From Caprimulgus europaeus (lineage: Eukaryota; Chordata; Aves; Caprimulgiformes; Caprimulgidae), in contig OU015528.1 of NCBI GenBank assembly GCA_907165065.1, positions 44,073,515-44,137,514 of the forward strand: a DNA stretch of 64,000 nucleotides. The letters run 5' to 3'. The first letter of the stretch is position 1; each line of letters opens with the position of its first letter. The position numbers and the translations under genes were made by a program. Shown one piece after another: positions 1 through 12,100 of the stretch. Under the pieces are notes generated by a model. That model was given only the letters and a program-made list of their open reading frames with translations, was not told the origin of the DNA and made no database searches.

Positions 1-22
1 GTTATCCCCGGCACGCATTTAC

Positions 23-118
23 CTCCAGAAGCAACAGTGCCAGGAACTCAATCAACTGATGAGATGACATTTCCTTCAAGTCTGCTGAGCTGAATGAGCC
101 CAAATCACACTCCTTTGC
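23..118 (-). CDS. LTA4H: LTA4H exon 16 (residues 477-508), last exon in window
   Basis: These 32 codons begin [20 protein letters not shown] and continue [12 protein letters not shown] (human AKEDDLNSFNATDLKDLSSH then QLNEFLA). The acceptor is TTTTAG and the donor is GTAAAT. The remaining exons, 17-19 by comparison with human, are beyond the left edge. Confidence 0.94.
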
Positions 119-3100
119 CTAAAAGAGAATGGTTACTTAAGTTTTTAAGAGGTATTTCAAAGCACAATCAGGTGTAACTTTTTGTCTGGACATCTGTATT
201 TGCTATTGAGCCATTCCACATAAGAGAGATACTGATTTGTATTTGTGTGGGTTATTATAAGAAGAGGAAAGGAGGAACTGAAGGTACTGCCTGATGCTTG
301 GTATTTACTTCAATTTTCACTTGGTTTTTTTCCATTGACCTTTCTATCTCCACTGACTTTCTGTTACAGTTACGTGAAAAATCACGTACTTTTTCTGTAA
401 AAAGTAACATTGAGGAGAATAAAGTTAAAGATAACATAAAAGTACAGTGAAAAGCCACAGAGCTAACAAAAGGAAGGTATGCTGAATTCTCAAATACTTG
501 TATGACTTTTATGGTTAAAATTATGAGATAATTGTATGGTATTAGTTACTTATTATGACTTATGTATTTCATTTTTGAAGAGAAATGCATACTAGCTCCA
601 GTATAATGTACAGGAATTATTGCTAATACAACATAATCAGTAACGTAGAGATACCTTGGCATTTGTTTTTAAATCAAACCATAATATCAGGATTTCAAAA
701 AGAATATTCTCAGTCTGGTTACTACATAGGTACAACAGAAAGCTGGCTCTGTGTGTGTGCCTTGTTAACACATGTACTGCACTTCACATACAGAATTCAA
801 ATCCACAGGTACTATGATGAAAGGCTAGTCTATGAAATACAAAATCCCTGGCAGCCATACTATCACCATAAATACATTCTCTCTCAGCAAATTACAGATT
901 TCAGAAAAGAATGGCTCACTGTATAAAGAAAACCATCTTTTCAAGATACAGCGTTCTTTAACCACTCACTTGGATCCATCTTTGGCTCAAGGCAACACAG
1001 GCATTTGCTAGTGTCTCATCATACCTGTCAAGTATTAAAAACAAAGGATCACACTTTGGAAACACAAAAAGCTACTGTAATGTTTTTAAAAGAATGCGTA
1101 GAGATGATTTTCAAAGGCTCCACACTTGCTTGTTGTGGGCTCCAACTCAATATTGCAACACAATTTACAAAAGATCTATTCTAATGAAATATATTTCAGT
1201 TAGAAGCACTTTGTGCACGGGTGACACTATCCTTGATCCCACACACACCTAAAATGACCCATATGTCTGAGCACATATAGTCGTACATCTATTACAGCTC
1301 TTAGCTCAAAAAATAATATTGTAACAAACTGCCAGAAAAAAGAATTTTTCCTGTCAACTTTCAAAGCAAAATTAATTTCCATCAAAATAAAAATTTGAAA
1401 ATATTAGCAGCATTTCTTCCTCCACATATATTAATTTCTACATAGCACTAGGACATTTTTCAATAAAAATGTTTGTGGAAAGACTTTCACAATGCTTACA
1501 AACTGCTTCATGACTGTTTAGAAAGTCATATGCAATCTGGAAAAGGAAAAGATGAACTATACAAGAATGCAGCTTACATAGGCTTCACTGGTGGCATTCC
1601 TGGAGCATGAAACCATGAGTTCCAATCAACTTTATCAAGAACATCTACCTGCAAAGCAACACAAATTCTTATTCAATTTTAAATGTTATTTTTAGAGAAA
1701 AGCATACCCTACAAAAACTAGTTTCAATCTTTTTTGTTCAGTTTTTTTTAGCATCCCTGCAATTAACCTGGAGAATCCTATAGAGATTACTTCAAAACAA
1801 AATATTCCCCTTCTATGAAAAAAAAAAAGCATCATAATGCAAATCCATCTTTGTAAGATGCCAGACTACATCATACTAAGATCTTGAGATAAAGAAGAGA
1901 AAGATAAAGAACTGGTCCTTAAAGAAGGTAATTTCTGAGCTAAGCTATAGGTTCACATAATTAAAAGGTTTCAAGCAGTTAGTTTTAAATATTACCCAAC
2001 CTTATCCTTGAAGTAGGAGTACAAGTACTTCTTCCAGTCCTCAGTTACTATGCTCTTGTAAGCAAACTGCTGAATGTAAGCCTTCAAGAAGTCAACAAAG
2101 ACATCTAACAGTAAAAAAAAACAACAAATAAACCAACTAAACCTGTTTCAGTGTTTGGAATTAAAACAGGAAACAATAATATATAAAGCCTAACTAACAC
2201 TTACCTGGTCCTCCGAGAAGTTGTTCAAGGTAAAAAAGCAAAGCAAAGCCTTTCTCATATGGAACAGACGAATAAGCAACATCAGGATCCACTTCATTCA
2301 GATTAGGGACGAGGTTAGTTATAGGATTTTTATCTCCAAAAGTATTTATCTGTGACAAAGACACAAGAAGCTATAATCCATCCAAAACTAAGACAGCCTC
2401 ATTTCAAAGCATACATTCTTTTTCCTGATGTTCTGAATCTGCGCAGAACACAGTTTACTGAACTTTTTTCTCATTTTATCAGTGTCTGATCGCATATCAA
2501 ACAGAATGTTTGGATCAATCACCCTGTGCTCCAACCGTCTCAAAGTATTTAATTGCTGTCATGTCTGTCATAATCACGAGCACCTAATAAACTACCTATA
2601 TTTATCCCTTTATTAACAAACTATTTAAATTGCTTGATTTAATGGGTGGTATAAAGCATAAAATACAATGAGGAAATATTAATAGTGAACCAGGTAAACT
2701 GCACCAACAAATTGAATGAGAGGGTTGAAAATATCACAGGCTGGAAATCTGAAAACTATGAGAGTTTAACTGTGCTACCTAAACATGAAACTGAACAACC
2801 CTCCTAGACAGTAACAGATTAGGAATATGCTCAATTACAACACAGTACACAGGAAAAAAACCCAAACCAGTTACTTGCATGAGGCCCTGGAAATTCTGAT
2901 GGTTATGCTTGCAGATAATTTTGACAAGCTTTCAGCTGCTTACCAGTATGCTAACGGGTAATACTGCAATTTAGCCATACCCAGAACAACCAAGAGAGTC
3001 TGTAAAAATGTTCTTCCTTACAGAACAGCTTAGAACAGTTCAAAAGGCTTTATCTACTCTGAGTATACTAAGCTATTACCTTGGGAAGAGATTGTACACC

Positions 3101-6100
3101 TTGGAATCAAAGTGGTTCAACCTCTAACAAGAAAGTGTTAGGAAAGCTGAATAGACAGGTCTTATTTTTGGGAAACACATGAAACCACCTTTATTTTATT
3201 TAGATATATGCTTAAATATAAAATTATCACAACTTTAAAAATATCTACCGTATTCTGCAGTTCCCTCCAACCTCCTAGGGCTTTAAAGTGCCTGAACTGC
3301 TCACCAAACAACCGACCGACAATCCTGCGTTCCAGGTATACAGTATGTCCCTCATTCAGCCTGGAAACACATGGACAAAGTCAGTACTGGTAGGATGGCA
3401 AAATTAATTTAGTTGGTCTCTTTACAGATTAATTTTAAAATATGATTGCATTGCATTGAACATCACACCTACCAAAAATGCTCCCATGTTTTGTTTGTTA
3501 CCAAGTTTCCTGTCCAGCTGTGAGAGATTTCATGAGCAATAACCTAAAACAGAGAAAACAATGATGGACCTACTGTTTAGACTCCTCTGGAAAATGAATC
3601 TCAAATCCCAACAGAAAGAAAAGAATCCTAATGGAATCTCATTTACGACACTACATTCCCAAAGCCAGTTAGCATTCACAGCTCTGTAAACTTATCCATA
3701 TAAATTTTATTTAGAGGACTAACACTAGCCTACCAAGCCTTCTTCATAAGTAATTTTCAACATCCAGCCTGCAAAGCACAGAGCCACACTGATCAATAAA
3801 AATAATTCCTCTGGTAGCACGGTGCAGGTGCTTGTTTATGAAATCACACTTCAGACCTGTATCCATGTCAAGTAGTGGACTAGTACCACTTTCTTACCTA
3901 AGCAACTGCTGCAGTGCTGGGACATTCTAAATTACCAAACATGAAGAAAACAGGCACCTCTAGGAGGATAATGATTCATGATATATTAAAAAGTATCCAT
4001 GTAAAATATTTCAATATTCTTGGGATAAAACAATATATATTTTTTAAGTGTATCATTCTAGTAGAAAGACATAAAACAGTATCCAGAGTACTTAACTTTG
4101 CAGAAAAAGTTTACGCAAATTGTACTCCTTATTTCCACTTTAAAAGAAAACTGTAGACAATGTGAGTTCTAGTGACATACAGAGGAAGAAGTTCCTACAA
4201 ACAATTTTGATGAGACCAATTCAGTTGTGGTTTTTAAACATATTTATACACAAGACAGAAAAAGAGCTACTAAGCAGCTAACTTCAGTCTGTTCCCTATG
4301 CACACAGGCATCAATGTTATTTTTATCTGTTCATTATACAAAATAGGTACATCTCCAGTTTTCTAGAGTTTACTTAGAACTAAAACTCACTTTCAAGGAC
4401 TCCTTGGGTTACTGCCTTAACTTTCAATTCCCGCAATGGGCAAGAGACCAAGTTTTCAGATACCTATTACAAAGGAAGTTAACTTGTGTTCTACTTGAAG
4501 ACATGAAGCTATTTTGCACTTACATTTGACAGAGATCGATCACCAGCCTAAAAAAAAAAAAAAAAAAAAGACAGACAAGGCAGTTGTCAGTCCAAGTAAA
4601 CCTCAAAATATATCACTTAATGCAGTTTCATGTACAACCCTTAACTCCAAAGGAGGCAGGAACATTTACAGTTTTTTATAGGGGAAAGATTAATCCAATC
4701 TGGGGATTAATATCCATCACCTGATGGATAAGCAAGCCCTAAGGAAAACTGACTTTTATCAGTTGTTGCACTTACCAATAGCGTTGGAGTTACAAAAGTA
4801 AGACAAGGATTCTCCATACCACCGTAAGGAAAAGAAGGTGGCAAGACTAACAAATCATACTGTCCCCATATGTAGGGTCCTGCTAAATCTTCTGCTGTTT
4901 TCAGCATAGCTTCAGTCTGAAAGAAGAATTCACATTAGTTTCTAACATGACTTCTGACTACAAACACTGAACAAGCAATAAGCTATTGATCCCATACTTC
5001 ATTCTCTTTCACCTTGGCATGTCCCACAAGCAAAATTAGCACAAGACTGTATTAATATTTGTGTTCAGTACTAGTTTTGTGTTGTGAGAGAACAGCAGCA
5101 TTTTTTCAGGTAGTAGGCAAGAAAGAAGGGCTACAGATGAACAAAACACTCAAATACAGTCTGTTCCTTTTCCAATATTATGTGAAACAGTTTACAGAAC
5201 ATCTTTTGTTAACTACCCACCTCAGCAAATTCATAGGCTGATTTATCCACTAGCTCCTTTTCAGCCCACACCAGTGTCCTTGGGCCAATCTTTCTGTTGA
5301 AAGCAAAAATACCACTAAGACACTATGAACTGGGAATAATTCCATGGGAAACTAATTCAGAGAGCATATGTTTAACTGTGCTCACAAGTACTGAAGACAC
5401 TCATTAGGGAGTCTGCCTCTCTTTTTCCTCTCCAATGCTAAAGTAACACTAGAAAAAGCTTTAGAAAACAAAGCAAGCAACATACATCCACTGTTCAGGA
5501 AAAAAAAATAGGAAGTACATTTACAGATTTTAGAATGCTCTAAAGCTCTAATATAAAAGCATTATTATGGGCTAGATTAACACATCCTTGTGTAGATGAG
5601 CAATGAGGCTGTAGCCATCATTTTCTGCCTTTTGTACATGACAAGGCTTATCTGTTACCAGAGGAAAGAGACACTATTCCTGAGCTAGAAAAAGCGCTTA
5701 GTAGTTCAAATCAATTACAAACTCTTCATGGTATTTATTTAACTTACAGCACAAGTATATTCTATAGAAAAAATTATGCAAGAGTGAATCAAGACACTCG
5801 CAGTTTGACACAAATGAACAGGCATACTGAACCTCTAAGACCTTTTAAAACTAGAAACAAGACCAAGAAACAAAAAGAGAGTAACTCTGAAGATTTTTTA
5901 TTATTATTATTATTATTATTAATATTTATACTTCATGTAGATTCACTCACCTGCTTTCTAAAGCTCCAACCACTAAAGCAATCAAGTAGCAAGGTATGGG
6001 AACCTAAAGGAGAACATAAGGGAAAAAAAAAGAAAACTTATTTGTAATGTGAGCTAACACCACCACAGATTCAGTAAAAGTAAAACAAAGATATGTAAAT

Positions 6101-9100
6101 AAAGCAGTGTGTACATTTCCTCCACAGGTTCGTGCCCTATATTATAAAAAAGGCATTCTTCTTTCTCCCCAGATGATATTGCTTTATTTACAAGAAGTAC
6201 TTGTTTCACAGATTTTTCATGCAAGGGCCACAAAATTTTAAGTATCACCTCTGCTTGAAAAAATCTGCATATATAAGAGCATACAAAAATGCCACTGATT
6301 GAGTTACTGTTCAAAAGAAAGTTTTCCCTATTCATTCCAGTTCCATTAAATTCTATGGAAGAAGAGATTAAGAGACACTGCTCAGATAAAGGACAGTTGT
6401 ATCACACACAAAGATGCAGGAAGAGCTTTAATGAATTCAAGTAAACCAGAATATTTATTAATACAAAAGATTCAGCAAAATCAAAATACATATATTCAAT
6501 TTCCATGTTTGGAATTAAAATAAATTCTAAATATTTGTTATTTTAATGAAAAAAAATCCAAAGCTACAGTATCTTTATAGAGAAATTCTTTCTCCCAGTG
6601 CTCTGGAAACAAGGTAGGATAATACAGCAGTCCCTGTAAAAGTTCCATTTTATCTGACTAAACAATGTTAAATAAATAAGATTTTAAATCATAATTACTT
6701 GGAAGTAACATTTCAGAAAATTTTATTCCACCACTTATTATCCCCAAACCATATCAATATCATTTATTAAAACATCCATATCATCATGTGTTTTAATTTT
6801 ACATATTAACCCAACAGAATATATTCAATAAACATTGACTTGTGTTATAGACAGGTTATTAAAAGATCTGAAATTTTGATATTACTTCAAATCTCAACAG
6901 TTGTTGGGTTATGAATTTATTTTCACAAAGGCTGCTCTCCACTGCACCTTACCAGCCTGGCCATGCAGGAGCAAAAAAAATAGTTTTAGGTAAGCTCTGC
7001 GCATATAAATATCCAAGAGTTGGATGCATTTGTCTCTTTCATCTAATGAAACATGTACCTTTTCTAACAAACCAGTCTCATGGTTTTGTATGTTAGATGA
7101 TGCATATGTCTTTTTTTAATGCATTTGTCTTTTTTCATTTATATCCTGTGTTTAATGCATTTGACTTTTTTTGCTTAATGACACATGCCTTTTCTAATAA
7201 ATTAATCTAATGGTGTTTTATATCAGATAGCATATTATCATTTCAACCAGACTAAATGTTACTCCTTGTACAGGTTCACCAAACTTATTTCCAGATAACA
7301 TACATGGTGTATTTCCTGATAACATACAGCTCTGGATAATATACAACATAGAAGCCTTCCACAATCAACTGAGTGGCAAATATTTTGTCTCCACAGAGAA
7401 GGCATAATACTGCAAATCCAAGAGCTCACAGATAAGGTGACAATTTTTTTTTCTCTTTTTCCCCTCTTGCCTCTCTCAGGTTTCAACCAAATCAACCCAA
7501 CAGCTGCTGCAGTTCAGAGTAGGTTCCCCTCCTCCATCCCCTACAATTCCATTCCTCCTTGCACACTTTCAGTCCATCAGCAGCCCAGGTCAGCTTAGAA
7601 AAACAATTAGCTTCTTAAGCTTATGTTAATTTTTATCTGCTTGTTCAGCAAAATGAACTAAGCTCACCAAGAGATTCCATAAACTTCAGAACTGTAATCC
7701 AAAATGCTGTGAGAACAAAAAAGCCAGTACAGTAAATCGAGACTGCCACTTTATGAGCAGTGGAATCATTAAAGTAGCTGCACCACTTAATAAAACTTCA
7801 TCCTGAGAACAATAACCTTTAATTATCTGGAGATACTTTCCAAAAAAAACAAAACCAAAAACTGTGTTGTCATCAAGTTAAAAATTGCTTCCAGTGCTCT
7901 GCTTCACTGCTAAAATCTTGGTAGGCTTAAAATATGCAGGATCTATTTTCTAAAAATCACTCCCATGTTATCAAACTCTATGCATTCTGTCCCAAGCATC
8001 AGTGCAGACAGGAAGGATTTTGATAGCACTAGCTTTAAGTATACTAAACATTTTCAAAACTCTAATTTGACTTTTCTGGGAATGCCAAAACGACCAGTAA
8101 ACATCACCAGCACCTATTGGTTGACTTTTCAGAACTGGAGATTCACAATACCTCATATTTCTATAGTGGCAAAGACCCATCATAATTCACATGATTTATC
8201 GATGACATCAAAACCAGACCTGAGGTGACTGTGAACTGCAGGAGTCAGGAATTGGACCTTAGGCATCCATTTACCAGCCTGGAGCACTTACGTTCTGACT
8301 GAAGCGGTAGATCTTCCGGCTGCTGTCCTCTGGGTCAGGCATCTCTCCATCGCGATTAGCGCTCATAAGAGCCACCAACTCTTTAGGAACGGATATCTGA
8401 AACATTACCTGGCTGTGAGCAACTCAGCAGGCACACAGGATTATACAATACACTTAAAACAGCGACAGCAAGATTTGTTGTGCTGTTAAGACCTCCCTGT
8501 CAAGTGGAATACAAGGCATAAAGAAAATTTTGTCTGGAATGTTGCAACGTTTAATTAACCAAAAGGATGACCTCTGACAGAAGTTACATGTTTCACTTTC
8601 TTCAGACTACTGAATTGTAATGTCACATTGCAGTTTTTGCTTCCTTAAAACAATTGGACTATTTATGCCAGGACTGCAAAGATCCCCCAGCTATATATCA
8701 GAATATATTGTTTAAGGCACACATGAGAGTCATTTCAAGTATTTTTACTTTACAGCACTCTCTCTTGTTTCATTTTCAGCTTTTCCTAACTTAAGAATAT
8801 ATTTCTTTCCTACTACAGCACTTTTTTTCCCCCCCCTCTTAATTGTCTTTTGGAAATAAAGATACATGTGAATTAAAAAAGAGATGATATACATATATGA
8901 AAGACCATGGTAAAGCTCGAGAAGTGCCACAGGGAAAATAAGCAGGTTTCGGCTCTTACATTAAGCAAAAAGTCAATATTCTCATTTTTATTTTAAGCCA
9001 CGTGCCAGCAGCTACCAAAAAAAAAAAAAATCCACCCACTGTAGTAGTTGTCTCTAGTTAGGCATGACTTAGGTTCATCTACCTCTGCATAGTATGTTAG

Positions 9101-12100
9101 TTTCACAGCAGGTGTGTCTTGGCATGGAAGGATGGCTCTGCAGTGGGTAGCCTGGAGAGAGAAGTAGAAAAAAAAAAGTTAAAACATAACCATCTTCCTA
9201 ATGCTGAGGATTAGAAATAAATCAAACTAATATATAATGTTGGAAATCCATACAGCCCCTCCAGAGAATTCATTTTCTACAAACCAGTACTTCCTATCAC
9301 TTACAGCTTACAGTAGTTTTCATAGTTCAGGGTTTTCTAAAAGAAAAAATGGTAGGTGAAGACCTACCAAGAGATGATGATAGCCACATACACTGACTGC
9401 AAAGGACTACATGTTCTTCGAGAACAATACTGGAGAGGGCAAAGCAGTTCTGGAATTATTCAACTGCAAGCACATAATAAAATCTCAGCAATGTGCTGAA
9501 TTATTAAGTGCTTTCATTCATGACCTTTGACACATGCAGTTAGAAATTATGGACTACTGTACTTTCCCCTAGTTGCCTTCCTCTCCAACTCTCTGGAAAC
9601 CAGGAGGAATTACAGCGGTATGCAAACAAGTTAAAAAAAATAATAGAGAAATTAATCCACTCAACCTGACACTGGCTGAAGAGAAATGGGTGCTTCTTTC
9701 CAGAAGTTTGCTCTGGAGAAAGCCACTGGAGAGCTGAAGACTTTGGAGCACTTTCAAAAGAGATTTCGACAATTGCTTCTTGTCCCCTGTGTAATAAAGA
9801 ATATAGTCAAAAAATGTATAAAGTCTATATAAGAACACATATGCCTTAATAACACAGGATTTGTGTTCTGTAGATAAAAGAAATTTGGAACTTGCAGCTG
9901 ACATATGTTCTGTATGATCCTTAAGCAGAAAAAAACCAAAACGAAACCCAACAACCTGAAAATAGTAATTACCTGAAAACCCTATTAACAGTAGGATTAA
10001 CAAGAAAAACAGAAAACTTTCAAATTTTATTCAGCATTTCAGAACTCGTGTAAAGTGAAAACAAACAGCTCTGTGCAAGACAGGTACCAGCTTGCTAACA
10101 AGAACACACACAAACCTGACAGATTCACTTGTTTTTTAAAAACCTATCAAACCCATCACTGATGCCAAATGCACACAGAAGTACTTGCTTCTGTGTCCTG
10201 GTTTTTGCACATTCCGTCATCTAAAAATCCCAAGTTATACAAGTAACTCTCTGGAATTAACAATCCAACCATAAATCATAACGAACTTCAGCTAATCAGA
10301 GGAGTTGGCCACTAGATAAGCTGACCAGGTATACAAACTGGTTTATAACCAGTATTCCAAAGTACATATTTGACAAGAAAAAGAGAAAATATTTTGTATT
10401 ACTGTAAGGCACATTGCTTACTCAGCAGTCAGACTTTCATTTGTAACTCTTACCCTCTCCTATCACTGTTTTATTGATATTTACATGGGGGACTGTATCT
10501 CACACAAGATTATGAATTCTTACAATCACGACTCCTAACTCACTCTTCATAGCTTTTTTTCTTACATGGAAATATAGCAAGAAAAAAAAGCTGAAAAAAA
10601 ATTAAACAGGCCTATGTTTCTGCTGTGGTCTGTTTGTTCAAGTACTTCATTTGTTCAGTTTCATATCACATCGTAAGTGTCCTGGAAAGGACAGCTATTG
10701 TATGACACTCCTTTCTCTTCCACATTATTTGTGTTTCTAAATTGCACTAATTCAGAAAACAAAAAGAAAGAAAATTAGAAACCAGACGTAAGTTTAGATT
10801 TACAAACAACAGTAAGGAGCAACTTAGTATACAATTTTATTCAAACAAGGGAACCTCCTTATACAACCACAGCTTTCAGCTTTGGCATGTGAGTTACAAC
10901 ATACAAAGCAAACTGCCAAAAAACTTACTGTAATTTGGCAACAACATTTAATTCATGCAACTTAAAAAGTAGACTACGGTTAGTTCATTCTCCACCATTC
11001 CGCTAAAACTCAAGCTTCCAGTTTTCAGGGACTTGGGCTTAGCATAGTGAATACAATAAATATTTTACTGTTTGAAAACATGTTTCTATCTAATCATAGT
11101 GGTAACCTGCAGTTCTACAGAAACACAGGATTAGTCCTTGTATAAATACAGGAAAACGGGGTCTGTAACTCCATATGTGCCACACTGTAGCAGTTCTGAA
11201 CATGACAAAATTCAGATAGTTGAATCACAGGATCATGGAATGTTAGGGGTTGGAAGGGACCTCAGGAGATCATCCAGTCCAACCCCCCTGCCAAAGCAGG
11301 TGCCCTACAACAGGTTGCACAGAAAAGTGTCCAGGTGGGTTTTGAACATCTCCAGAGATGGAGACTCCACAACCTCGCTGGGCAGACTATAAGAAGCAGA
11401 AAGAATATTACTGGAAAAAATATTACTATTTGTGTTGGGTTTGTGTGTGTGTGGGCGGGGGTTTGGCAGTGGGGGAAGAGACACCTTCTGAGAGCAAAAA
11501 GCCCCCCCTGGCTCTAAGGCGGAGAATCCCCAGCCCAGGCTGGGCCAATGAGCAATAGAGAAATGCCTCTGCAAATCCATGTTTGTGAGGGGAAGGACTG
11601 TCCTGGAAAGAGGCAGGTGTGGTACCTGGAGGAGAGGCCACTGACCTGACCAAAAGATGACCACTGGCCTAAACAAAGGACAGACAGACAGAGGGAGCTC
11701 TTCGTTGCCAGAGGAAGGAGAAGGAGGGGATAAGACAGAGACCTTTGAGACACAGAGTTCAACCGCATGAAGTAGAAGACAAAGGAGGTTCCCTGCAGCC
11801 CATGAAGATTCAACAGCAGAGCAGATACCCACGTGTAGGCCATGGAGGACTCCACGCTGGAGCAGAGAAGCTGAGCCTAAGGGCAAGTGTGACTGAATTG
11901 AGACCCCGGGAGTCACTCGCTGCCAGAGCAGGGGTGGACCCCCAGAGCCGGCGGTGAGTCTGCAGCCCGTGGATGTCCCCATGCCAGAGCTGGGAGCTGA
12001 GCCCAAAGAGGTCCGTGAATTCATGGGAAGCTCGTGTTGGAACATCTTGTTCCTGGACTTTCATGCCGGGAAAAACAGCAGAGGTGAACTGATTGAAACC

